Shown here: positions 1 to 8,989 of the stretch, one piece after another | Position numbering within the stretch: the first letter of the stretch is position 1 | Layout: every line of letters begins with the position of its first letter | NCBI GenBank assembly: GCA_001586965.3 | Contig: LUCW03001997.1 | Location: 1-27,208, forward strand | Origin: Sphaeroforma sirkka | Taxonomy: Eukaryota; Opisthokonta; Ichthyosporea; Ichthyophonida | Reading direction: 5' to 3' | Length of the DNA: 27,208 nucleotides | Notes under the pieces: generated by a model | Seen by the model: the letters and a program-made list of their open reading frames with translations, nothing else | Databases searched by the model: none | What the model was told of the DNA's origin: nothing | Program-made: the position numbers and the translations under genes

Positions 1-299
1 GTTGTTGCGGCACATTTGCGATTCAACAACAATGACGTATTATTGCGCCGCAGTACCAACATAGTATGTTGAGTATTGGTCACACTGGTGTTTCAGACCC
101 TATTCATATTACACACACGGTGCACGATTTACGCAGCTGTAGTAACATGCGACATGTGCTAATTCTTTGAGCATGATCGATCAAAACCAAGAAACAATTA
201 GTAAAGAGTGTTACGTCTGAAATAGGTGAACTCAGTCAAGAAGTGCCATTGGGAATGGCGTGCCTGTTATATTTATTAATCACGATCCTGTATGGAACG
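1..299. other. Unassigned left edge
   Basis: I see no convincing gene, repeat or RNA here. It precedes the decayed LINE and may be its unrecognisable 5' part or host DNA. Confidence 0.4.
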
Positions 300-1830
300 A
301 GACTTTTCTCTACCATCGGGTTATGTGAAAATTCCGTCTGGAATCTGAGACACTGTCAGAAGAGAGTGGAACGACGTCTGTCTGGAACATTACCAAGGCA
401 TACGACAAGGTTGCTCTTCCACGCCCATAGGTACTCCTGCGCCACGCTGGAATGCCTGAAAACTGGATCATCTGCCTCCGCACGCTGTTTGAGAGAGTCC
501 CTACCCGAGTGACGTACCGCGGCACGCTTTCGCCTCTATTCCATAAAACGAATGGCATCCTACAAGGCTCAATCGTTGTTGCCCCTCAGCTCTTTATTAT
601 TTACATGGATTCCTTCGCTGTCACGCTAGCACAATTTCGGTCTCGTTCCTCGGCTCTTATTTATTTGTCGATGACACACGGATCCAAGCCCCCACAAACG
701 GTTCCGCTCCAGCCCTTTTTTTAGACGACATTGGTGCGTGGGGACGCAAATCTGGCCTCGAACAGGGTGTCATTAAATCCGAGTACGATCTACCGACTTG
801 TGACACGCGGCGCCAACACTCCGTATAGGAATGGTGAGCTTATCACGCCGTCGCTTGCAGACGCACCTTGGAACGCACGCTACTCCCCTGAAGATGGCGC
901 CCACATATGCCGAACCAAAAACATTCCAAATATCTGGGGTTCCCCACTCTCTCACAGAGTACCAGGAATCAACCTCGTCAGACATATGGAATCCCTGGTT
1001 GCAGCATTGTCACTGTGTATTGCCTCTTTCCGTGCATATGGCTTCCATGGCTTCAGCTGGCGACACCCCCGCAACCGACTGGTGCTGTTCAAAACATCCA
1101 TCCTATCCACGGCTGCATGTGGCCTGAACATTGTGCCCGGGCTCCGCCTATGTAGAAGGATGCGTTGGACTCCTGTTTGAGCGCTATATCTCAGCACTCA
1201 TCCAAGCAGCAGTCATCATCACGGGCACTAAATATCCCTGGGTTTCCCAAGCATCAAACAAATTTACTCCACTTTTTTTTGTGGCCTGCTCCCCCTGCGC
1301 GATCATTCGCGGACTACCTCGGAGGCTGCCTGGGAATACAACTCGACTCAATGGCCAGAATAAATCCACTCACCTCTCTGACATAACCCGCCTGGACCCA
1401 CGACAAACCATCACTGCGCTTCCCGTACAGTATCTATGCTCACCTGAAGACTGTACACAAAACCACGGGCGGACGTATACCCGACCATGTAGCCCTCCGC
1501 CAACGTTGTGACGACATTAGGAAGAACTCAACAAAACGCTGGTCCAACAAGGAGATCGCGGCAATGGCCCGGCGCCAATAGTACTACCAACTGGTTATGG
1601 GTAAGCCGCCAACCTCAAACCGAGTCAAAGCCAGACACGACAGCTTCAACCACTGCTTCGAGCCTACACCAATCCGGCTCTGTGCTATGATTGTAACGAA
1701 TACGTACATGTTCACATTGCTCGTCTACCGCACTGACGGCTGTCTCTGCATTCCACGGCACTACCCGGCGCAGACCCGATCCGTACCACAGAGGTGGGTA
1801 CACTACTTAGTAGGTCGGTAAGCAAATACA
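300..1830 (+). pseudogene. Decayed non-LTR (LINE-type) reverse transcriptase fragment
   Basis: A broken reverse transcriptase of non-LTR type, spread over several frames. Visible blocks in order are an ITKAYDKV-like motif near 386-415 (first catalytic Asp region), a GILQGS block near 554-571 followed by LFIIYMDS, an FVDD catalytic box at 664-675, and a KYLGF block near 920-940, which in LINEs follows the catalytic box. A C-x2-C-x6-H stretch at about 1683-1718 resembles the C-terminal Cys/His motif of LINE proteins. The upstream endonuclease part is absent, which fits 5' truncation. At least one in-frame stop (TAG near 419) and several frame changes make it non-functional. I infer a copy from a non-LTR retrotransposon. 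The clade cannot be assigned. No poly-A tail or target duplication was found. Confidence 0.65.
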
Positions 1831-2324
1831 TGCACACACTCAATTTTGTCAGTTTTGTCAGCACCGGCCTGAATTACTCCAGCGCATATCCTCCATCGTC
1901 GACTCACTTGTGTAAAGTCGGTCTCCTCTAGGCTGACTATACGATATCAATACTAAGACAATACGTTAAAACATTAGAATGCAAAATGTTAAATAAGTTT
2001 AGCTTCAGCCCTTGGTAGTGAGCAGAAGATTAGGGATTTTAGACTGAGAATATTGTCTATATGTTCCGCTCTAATCTCTCACTACTTTGGTCTGGATTTA
2101 TTTTGGTTTAGTTGCTAAGATTAAATATCATTTCATTGGACGCTTAGTTTACATTTTACGCCTAGAAACAATTACCTAATCAAACTCACCAATAAAATAC
2201 CTCGAAGTCCAACTTAAGAAAATTAAAAAAGAAAATCGGAAAAAAACACCAAGATGGTGCAGTATGCATCTGCACCTAAACTCCATCACTTGATACCTAG
2301 CTCCTCATTCCATTTAAGGCATAG
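1831..2324. other. Intergenic DNA left of element A
   Basis: AT-rich sequence without a recognisable gene. It contains a small direct repeat (TTTTGTCAG twice near 1844-1861). It ends in the target duplication of element A. Confidence 0.4.
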
Positions 2325-2328
2325 ACGA
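2325..2328. repeat. Target-site duplication of element A (left)
   Basis: ACGA directly before the 5' LTR. The same four bases follow the 3' LTR at 10889-10892 and, because of the later tandem duplication, at 12390-12393. Confidence 0.8.
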
Positions 2329-2574
2329 TGTGGTCAGAATACAAGTACTTATATTTATTTGATTATTTTAGGTTTATTACAAGTTTTACAGTTTATCAGA
2401 ATAATCTGATAAACTGGGTTTTTAGGTTTTTCTGGTTTACAGCACATGACTAATGACTCATTTAAGAGTCAGTCATTTTAGGATTACTGTTTATAATTAC
2501 TAATAAATGAACAACGTCCCCCCCTCCCTGAGGAGGAGAACGTTGAGATACAGTTATCTCGCGTATACTTACTA
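2329..2574 (+). repeat. 5' LTR of element A
   Basis: About 246 bp, TG...CA ended, repeated at 10641-10888 and 12141-12389. It contains a 10-bp perfect hairpin with a 4-nt loop (2391-2414), a TGACTC/GAGTCA hairpin near 2449-2470, and a C-run/G-run hairpin near 2511-2546. The run length in the last one differs between copies. The left flank ends in ACGA. Confidence 0.88.
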
Positions 2575-3835
2575 CATTTTTTAACTTACCATAGAAGTTG
2601 TTAGTTTATTAGTAATTACAGAAAGCTACAGAATATGAATTAGTCAGTAGCTGGCACATATTTTTTTGTTATAGGTATAACAATTGAAAAGACAATGCGA
2701 ACGGAGAATGTCGCATCAAAATGAACGATTTAGATTATCCGGTCGTTGGTTTAACGACGTGTTGACGACGAGGATGAAGAAAAGAATCTACTAATACGAG
2801 TGAACCCGAAGAACGAACATTCCAATCAAAGCAGAACATTAACCAGGGTCAACAAGGAAAGTCTCACGACGATCAAATGACGAAATCAGACAATCAGTCA
2901 GAATCCACAGATAAGTAGACATGTGTGAGTACAGGTAGGAAGGTTGTTTTCAGTGTGAGACAGGTACAAATCGAATTGCAAGCTAATGAGCTTAAATTGT
3001 ATTTAAGAAGTTGTTAGAAGAAAGTTCTTTAGGATCCACAGTAGTGTAGTAGAGATGGGAGATGTACATGGTTAGTACCGACTCTCAGTTAGTACGATGA
3101 CGCAATGAATCAGCGGCATACTAGATTATTTTACAAAAAATTTTCAGAATGGGATATTAGGAAGCATACAGAGACACAAGTAAGCACCCGTGAGTTATTA
3201 GGAGCATATAAGGGTGGGGGGCACATAACACGAACGATGCAAGTAAATACACAAGGTTAAATTGTGAGAATGATATGCGAACACACTCAAATCACTAGAA
3301 CTTCCAGATAAATCAGGTCAACGGAGAGGATCAACAGTATGCACAGAAGGTGTGGTTGACGGCAGCTTAGTTTAGGAGTGCAATAACGAGCAATCGTTCT
3401 TAGATCAAGAAGCATATTCCAACAACCGCAACAGCACATGACAAGGACATCACGGGTAAGAAGAGTAAAGAGGAGCGATGAGGGAAGTTCCCAACAGGGT
3501 CCTGCAGCGAATAGGCCGTCATTAGGCCGGAGTAAGAGCTGGCGAGGAGTAGAACAAGAAGTGGCTCCGACTAATGAGGCACTCAACCATATGTTATTGT
3601 GGGATGAAGAGTAAGACAGCTGGTAGTGTTAGAGTATATAGACTATCCACACTACTTATGTTAGTGTAGGAAATAAAAACAGTCACGAGGAACCCACGAG
3701 TTCCTCGGAGATCGATGTCGAGACGTTATGTGTTTGAAGGATGAAATTTAATAGAAAATGGATATTTATATTCAGTACTCTATCAGTTCATTCGCACACA
3801 TTTCTAGTTCTCCATTGACAAACAACTCACCAACC
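2575..3835 (+). other. Long untranslated leader of element A
   Basis: 1.26 kb between the 5' LTR and the first plausible gag ATG. No coding signal was found; the open frames here are short and lack family resemblance. The sequence next to the LTR begins with a T-run and has no match to a tRNA 3' end. A 14-nt segment at 2605-2618 is the exact reverse complement of 2494-2507 inside the LTR, so the two could pair in the element RNA. The leader likely holds packaging and priming signals, but this is inference. Confidence 0.6.
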
Positions 3836-5274
3836 ATGTCCTACCCCGCCAAAGTCGTGGTAGACAGCAACTCTTGAATCCTGAGCGCCGCAAGGAAGAT
3901 GATATCGACCGACGTGGAACTAAACGTCGTCAGTCCCATACGGAACGCTCCGCTCCGCACTCAGGTCAGGCTCTGGAGGGCAACAACAGACACATCTTGG
4001 GGCTCCACACATTATTTCCGCGGACGACAAGCAGCCACCAACAGCAAACAAACAAAATGGACCTGCACAATCTGACGAGGATGTCATATTCGAGGGTGAG
4101 ACCAAGGAAGTACCCGACCTGCGTGCGGACAGTAGTCAGACTTTTATTGGTGAACAGGTAGCCAGTGAAGGGCTGTCCCCTCGTTCGTCTCGGGATACTC
4201 CAGGGGCCTTATTTCCCAGTAATGACCCACCACGCCTCCCACCTAACAAGCGGAAGCGTCACCGGAACCGTACCAACAACAAGGAAACGGCACGGGAACA
4301 ATCGTCAGCTCAGAAACTCACGGAGCTGATGACACAACAACAGTCTCTCTTTGAAAAAAATACGAACAGAGGTTACAGCGCATAAACGCCGGACGACCTA
4401 CAATAGGGCCGGCCGCTAAGGAGAGTTCTTCTGACGCACACGAACGGGTACAGGCAGTACCAGAGGACGAAGACAACCCTACCTTCCGAATTCAAGGCTG
4501 TGAGCGTCCGTTTTATGGACTCGGGTACAAATCACCAGGGTCAGAGGACAGTTCAACCGAGGAGGATGATACTCTGTCTGCCAGTGAGAACACACCAACT
4601 TTTCAAGAGTTCGCACATGAACGAGTATTAGCCAGACAGAATCCTCAAGGTAAGCAGGCGGTGAAGAATAGACAGGACCGATTAAGTACGAACCTGCGCC
4701 AACAACAGCAACGTCAGTGGGGCGAGAAAGAAGCGCCCAGTGAATATGTACAGACACCTAAACGACAAGAGAAGGAGACAACAGTGCCTCCGCCCACACC
4801 GGCTAGTATCGAGAAAGGCGACAGGCGCTACACGCACGGATACTACATTTAAGTGACGAGCTATGCCAAGCAATCGAGGAGAATAACACGGCTCGAGCTG
4901 AAGCTCTTCGGGGCGTGATTGAGACACTTCGAGCTACATTAGAGTTCCGACCGGTAGAGAAGCGTCCCGTACCTTCACCACGTACGTGGCCTGATTGGCC
5001 GTCGAACAGATACTACCTACATGATATTATGGAACGGGACACAAGAGGGGCTCTCCTCGAGGCGTTCAAGAACGCACAAATCGCAGGGCTGGACGAGAGT
5101 TGGAACCTTACATGGTTTCATAAGGTACTATCTTACTTCAAGGCGGAGAAGTCAACGCTGGACTACATCCGCGACAACTCTGAACGGTTGAAGACATGCA
5201 CACCTCAGCTACAGATCGAACAGATCTGTTCGCACGAAACACAAGCCACTGTCGATCCGCGTTTCGCAAGTTAG
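3836..5274 (+). pseudogene. gag: Element A gag, N-terminal and middle part (frame-broken)
   Basis: Proposed Gag start is ATG 3836, soon after which the frame closes. Coding then runs in other frames: hydrophilic, Gln/Asn/Lys/Arg-rich sequence with a basic cluster (PPNKRKRHRNRTNN near 4230-4280), an acidic Ser-rich stretch near 4440-4600, then a capsid-like helical part (4915-5274, with WPDWPSNRYY and LLEAFKNAQIAGLDESW). Frame changes lie near 3874, in the A-run 4354-4360, in the T-run near 4848-4850 and near 5270. Position between leader and protease, plus low-complexity basic composition, argue for Gag; no Gag family motif is strong enough to prove it alone. The Gln-rich block at 4690-4720 (LRQQQQRQW) is notable. 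Confidence 0.6.
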
Positions 5275-6029
5275 CCAAGGGCCAAAGTCGGAACATGCAC
5301 ACTCCTCTTATGGAACAAATGACACAGCTCACGGAGAACCACAGGAGGGCACGTGAGCGGTGCCAGACAGATGCCGACTTCCAACAGAATTTAGTGAACC
5401 ACTGCATTGTACAACTGTTAGAAGAAGCTCTCAACGGCCGTACGTATGAACGTACTCTACAGTTGCATCCCAAATGGCAACTGATGGAGACACACGAGCT
5501 TATACAGCTGTTGAGCCCTGACATTCAGGATGCACAGCAACGTACGACAGCACGTTTCCAGGGTCGCAACAACCGCGAGGGCCCGACGACCAATGGAAGT
5601 CGCGACCACACCAATAGCCGCCCCAACCTACAGACGAGTAGACGACAAACGCAGAATTGGACTCAACGGCCCCAACCTACGGTACCAACAACTTGTGCGG
5701 GGTGCCAGGCACAGGCGCCACCAGGTGGTAGGCACATCCCACGGTGTCATCATTTCAGGGCGTCGCAAGCGGTGAGCGCAGAGGGTCGGGCAAGGCTATA
5801 CGACAACAACCGTCCTTTGAGGGACGTACAATCGGTACACAGACCGTCCACAACGTCAACCGCAGGACAGGGGCAGAATACATCCCAGACTAGAGACGTA
5901 GTTACAATACGTCCGACGCCTCAAGTACAGGTGAATGCGATTACACAGGACGAAGACTTGGCTCCACCATCGGAAGCTACAGAGATTCATATCAACACGA
6001 TCCTTTACACGAAGACTTCGAGCACATGA
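5196..6029 (+). CDS. gag: Element A gag, C-terminal part with nucleocapsid-like Cys/His motif
   Basis: An open frame of 277 codons that continues the capsid-like region and passes into an Arg/Gln/Thr/Pro-rich nucleocapsid-like tail. Around 5690-5752 it has a Cys/His motif spaced C-x2-C-x9-H-x3-C, which differs from the classical retroviral C-x2-C-x4-H-x4-C knuckle but would supply four zinc ligands. The first about 25 codons overlap the preceding gag frame and are probably not used; the true join is near 5270. It ends in TGA at 6027-6029, 59 bp before the protease frame starts. Role inferred: RNA binding and particle assembly. Confidence 0.65.
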   Translation: MHTSATDRTDLFARNTSHCRSAFRKLAKGQSRNMHTPLMEQMTQLTENHRRARERCQTDADFQQNLVNHCIVQLLEEALNGRTYERTLQLHPKWQLMETHELIQLLSPDIQDAQQRTTARFQGRNNREGPTTNGSRDHTNSRPNLQTSRRQTQNWTQRPQPTVPTTCAGCQAQAPPGGRHIPRCHHFRASQAVSAEGRARLYDNNRPLRDVQSVHRPSTTSTAGQGQNTSQTRDVVTIRPTPQVQVNAITQDEDLAPPSEATEIHINTILYTKTSST

Positions 6030-6088
6030 CGTCAACACCAAACCACACCTATGAGACGTGGGAGTCGGTAGCCGATCATGCATGAGAG

Positions 6089-6910
6089 GTGAGGGTCTCT
6101 GAGTCGGATAGGAGCTTCATATTTGTTACCACGATTGGAGCAGTGATGGCAATACAAGACCCATTGCTGACGTCAGACAACCGAGTCTATATTCAAGTAC
6201 AAATCAACGGACGTACGCTCAAAGCCTTGATAGACACGGGAGCAAACAGAAGTTGTATCTCACAGACATCCGCAGACCTCCTTGGCCGACCAATAACTCC
6301 GGCACCACCTGGGTCATTTATATATTTAGCTGACAAGGCGGTGCGAACTCCTCGACTGGGGACGACGGAAGTGGTACCTATAAGGTACGGTACCAGAATT
6401 ATCGACGGTTCATTAGAATTGATGAACTTGCCGACGGGTATAGATGTTATAGTGGGGCAAGATATGTTGAAAGGCTTGGGCCTATACATAGGCGGTATCC
6501 AATCGCCACTTGCACCAATAGACCCCACAGAACTAGAAGAGCTCCTCGAACCCATACCACGCCGACAAGCACCTAACACGACGGAACCCGTCGATGTACG
6601 CGAACGGTTGGCACAGGATTTGGAAGCCAATGCGAAAATTGCCGACAACGCGCGCTGTCGTCTGGAAGGGAGTGAAGTAACCATCCCAGTAACCCATGAA
6701 CAAGCGTTGCAGATGCGGCGATCGGCGCGTAACTTCGTATCCGATCGATGGCTCCCCTATGTGGATGAACAAGTGAAGAAGTGGTTGACGGATTTGGTGA
6801 TCACGAAACGAACGACACCAACGACTTTAATCTCTCCTTGCGGTACCGACATTCGATGCGGAAGGCAACGTCAAGAAGGTACGCGTGTGTTTAGACATGC
6901 GTGCCGTTAA
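6089..6910 (+). CDS. pol: Element A aspartic protease and start of reverse transcriptase
   Basis: The 273-codon frame holds a retropepsin. The catalytic D-T-G-A is at residues 49-52 (6233-6244), preceded by LKALI, and the second conserved block VIVGQDML lies near residues 117-124. After a linker (about residues 140-230) the frame enters the RT N-terminus with YVDEQVKKWL and an SPCG-like stretch. The frame is lost near 6845-6855, and RT continues in the frame starting at 6885. Family knowledge: retropepsins dimerise and cleave Gag-Pol. The ATG at 6089 is only the first codon of the open frame; expression is more likely by frameshift or readthrough from gag. Confidence 0.85.
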   Translation: MRVSESDRSFIFVTTIGAVMAIQDPLLTSDNRVYIQVQINGRTLKALIDTGANRSCISQTSADLLGRPITPAPPGSFIYLADKAVRTPRLGTTEVVPIRYGTRIIDGSLELMNLPTGIDVIVGQDMLKGLGLYIGGIQSPLAPIDPTELEELLEPIPRRQAPNTTEPVDVRERLAQDLEANAKIADNARCRLEGSEVTIPVTHEQALQMRRSARNFVSDRWLPYVDEQVKKWLTDLVITKRTTPTTLISPCGTDIRCGRQRQEGTRVFRHACR

Positions 6911-7700
6911 CGCGCTTACTCCTGGTGACCAGTTCCTGATCCCCAAGGTCAACGAACTCATATCTCGCCTCAAGAGTAAGAAGTACTACACGACGCTGGA
7001 CATATCGGCTGCATACCACAGGCTGCCCATCCATCCAGACTCACAATACTTATTTAGTTTTACACACGAACGTTATCAGTACTCGTTCACATCAGCACCG
7101 TTCGGTCTTCATGTACTCACGCAGCAGTTCCAACGTACCTTGAGTACAATACTTGATGGCTTACCGGTTCACCACTATATCGATGACATAGTTATCGCCA
7201 GTGACGGTTATGACGAACACGTTAGGACGGTGCAGAAGGTGATACAACGCTTAACATACCACAGTTTTAAGCTTAACCCTGCCAAGTGCCACTTCGCTAT
7301 CTCCGAAGTCATGATCCTAGGGAAGAAAGTATCGGCACAAGGCATTGACATTGACCATGAAAAGCAGGCCAAGCTGATCGACTGGCCCACACCACTACGA
7401 TACAAAGATATAGCCTCGGCGTTGGGTTTAGCAAATTACCTCCACGAACATCTGCCTAATTTCGCGAACACGGTTGCACCCTTGCGCGAATTTTGCAAAC
7501 TCAAACCAAAGGAGTTGATAGGTGATCGTTGGGAGGAGAGACATGCACAGGCGTGGCAGGCAATGAAGGACGCAGTGGTGAATGCTGTGGCGTTACACTT
7601 TCCGGTCGACGGCATTCCTCTGAACTTGGAAACCGACGCTAGCGATTACAGTTTAGGGGAGCGCTATTCCAATGGGTCAACGGTAAGAAACATTACTTAA
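6885..7700 (+). CDS. pol: Element A reverse transcriptase and RNase H start
   Basis: A 271-codon frame with the Ty3/gypsy RT core: VCLDMRAVNALT, then a TTLDISAAYHRLPI block (catalytic Asp), FTSAPFGLHVLTQQFQ (block near residues 69-84), the catalytic YIDD box at residues 98-101 (7176-7187), FKLNPAKCHF and a LGKKVSAQGI block. The RNase H domain begins with LETDASDYSLG, which contains the first catalytic Asp. The frame breaks in the G-run 7664-7667 and RNase H resumes in the frame of 7700. Function: copies element RNA into cDNA. Catalytic residues of RT are intact. Confidence 0.92.
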   Translation: MCLDMRAVNALTPGDQFLIPKVNELISRLKSKKYYTTLDISAAYHRLPIHPDSQYLFSFTHERYQYSFTSAPFGLHVLTQQFQRTLSTILDGLPVHHYIDDIVIASDGYDEHVRTVQKVIQRLTYHSFKLNPAKCHFAISEVMILGKKVSAQGIDIDHEKQAKLIDWPTPLRYKDIASALGLANYLHEHLPNFANTVAPLREFCKLKPKELIGDRWEERHAQAWQAMKDAVVNAVALHFPVDGIPLNLETDASDYSLGERYSNGSTVRNIT

Positions 7701-8014
7701 TGTTCTTTAGTAAGACTCTGAACCATGCGCAACAGAACTACGCCACACCTATGAAGGAGTTACTGGCATTGGTATATGGACTAACACATTTCAGGGAATA
7801 CTTGGATGGGCAACGGTTTGCGGTCTTCACGGACCACAAGGCCCTTGTGTATATGAACACACAGCTCAAGCTTAATCCGATGCTTCAGAGATGGCATCAT
7901 ATCATCGCGCCATTCAACTTTACCATATCGCATATACCAGGAGAGACAAATGTGCTCCCGAACATGTTAAGTAGAGTACACGAGGGACAGCGGAGCAGGA
8001 CGAACTCGAAATAA
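7700..8014 (+). CDS. pol: Element A RNase H, C-terminal part
   Basis: Frame of 104 codons with the remaining RNase H blocks: PMKELLALVYGL (catalytic Glu), FAVFTDHKALVYM (catalytic Asp), LQRWHHIIAPFNFTISHIPGETNVLPNMLSR. In the last block, the Asp usually found in the A-D-x-LSR motif of Ty3/gypsy elements reads Asn, so activity may be reduced. The frame ends at TAA 8012-8014 and the next domain starts in a different frame, with the switch near 7990. Family role: removes the RNA strand during cDNA synthesis. Confidence 0.87.
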   Translation: MFFSKTLNHAQQNYATPMKELLALVYGLTHFREYLDGQRFAVFTDHKALVYMNTQLKLNPMLQRWHHIIAPFNFTISHIPGETNVLPNMLSRVHEGQRSRTNSK

Positions 8015-8703
8015 TGTATACAGACGGCTGGCAGTTATTCCCTAGTTACTTTGAACAAGCGCAACAACACTTTGGACCGAATGACATAGATGTATTTGCG
8101 GACCCAACCAACGCTCAGCTTCCTCGGTTCTGGACGAAGGATGATGGGGAAGGAGCGTTTGCCCACGACTGGTCGATAGTCGATGGATGGATGAACCCGC
8201 CTTGGGAACAGATACACAGGATGTTACGCAAGATACGAGCCGACGGCGCACGGGCCACAGTATGTCTACCATGGGTACCAAGAGCACCATGGTTCGACCT
8301 GTTCAAGCAGTTATTGCAGACAGAACCGGTGCTGGTACCACGGACACCACACACGTTCCTCAAGTACGCTAAGTACGCATGTGGGAAGACACCATGGGGT
8401 CATACCGTAGTAGCACGGGTGGGTCCTCCCAATGGATTCAAACTGGACCCGCTGTTTTCACAGCGACTTGGTTTTGCAGAACCAAAAGCATACAAAATAT
8501 GTCATGTGCTTAGACACAGCGCGAGAAATCTCAGTGGCACTGGCAGATGCAGAGGGTCAACCGGCGTTTGCACAAGCGAGTCCGGCGGAGAAACAGCGTC
8601 GTACGCAACTCACGCAAGCGCAACACGAACAAGGACATCATGGGGCGGCGGACACAGTCCAACAACTTCGTCAGAACGGTCACATTTGGCCAGGGGCACT
8701 TGA
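8014..8703 (+). CDS. Element A adenine-methyltransferase-like (Dam/NPPW) domain
   Basis: About 170 codons between RNase H and integrase that belong to neither. The sequence has W-x-L near the start, FGPNDIDVFADPTNAQLPRF, then WMNPPWEQI with the NPPW tetrapeptide at 8194-8205, a TVCLPWVPRAPWFDL block, and a closing KTPWGHTVVARVGP block. NPPW/DPPY-type motifs are the active-site signature of adenine-N6 methyltransferases, and the DxFA...N.Q..RF plus NPPW arrangement resembles the methyltransferase domain known after RNase H in DIRS-type retroelements. A glycine-rich SAM-binding motif is not evident. Element B carries a homologous domain in the same place. Homologous sequence ends near 8500; the rest of this frame is out of phase with integrase. 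Enzymatic activity is unproven. Confidence 0.7.
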   Translation: MYTDGWQLFPSYFEQAQQHFGPNDIDVFADPTNAQLPRFWTKDDGEGAFAHDWSIVDGWMNPPWEQIHRMLRKIRADGARATVCLPWVPRAPWFDLFKQLLQTEPVLVPRTPHTFLKYAKYACGKTPWGHTVVARVGPPNGFKLDPLFSQRLGFAEPKAYKICHVLRHSARNLSGTGRCRGSTGVCTSESGGETASYATHASATRTRTSWGGGHSPTTSSERSHLARGT

Positions 8704-8989
8704 GTTAGCCACAGAAGTTAAGCGGCAATGTGGCACATGTTTGGGACAGGACACACTTCGTAAAGGTTTCCACCCGATGATTAGCATCGATGCACGCTAC
8801 CCGTGGGACCATATTCAAGTGGACTACATCCCGATGCCACTGGAGTCCAGACGCAAGAACAATTATATTCTTCACGTCTTAGACATCGCCACAGGCTATT
8901 CTATCCTTCGAGCCACACCGGACAAGACAAAGGAAACCACGACACAGACACTCATAGAGATTTTTTTGGCGAACATGGTTTCCCCGTAA
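8432..8989 (+). CDS. pol: Element A integrase: zinc-binding domain and start of catalytic core
   Basis: The useful part of this frame starts near 8515, after the methyltransferase-like domain. It contains the HHCC zinc finger (H...H in HEQGHHGA, then CGTC near 8730-8742) and the first part of the DDE core with WDHIQVDYIPM, whose Asp at 8822-8824 is the first catalytic residue. The sequence ILHVLDIATGYSILRATPDKTKET is the usual following strand. The frame is lost in the T-run 8961-8967, and the core continues in the frame of 8803-9879. Confidence 0.88.
   Translation: MDSNWTRCFHSDLVLQNQKHTKYVMCLDTAREISVALADAEGQPAFAQASPAEKQRRTQLTQAQHEQGHHGAADTVQQLRQNGHIWPGALELATEVKRQCGTCLGQDTLRKGFHPMISIDARYPWDHIQVDYIPMPLESRRKNNYILHVLDIATGYSILRATPDKTKETTTQTLIEIFLANMVSP

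Noticed and set aside
2575..3835. ORFs in the leader of A, including 3287-3586 on the minus strand
   Set aside because: No recognisable domain and the region is the untranslated leader by position.
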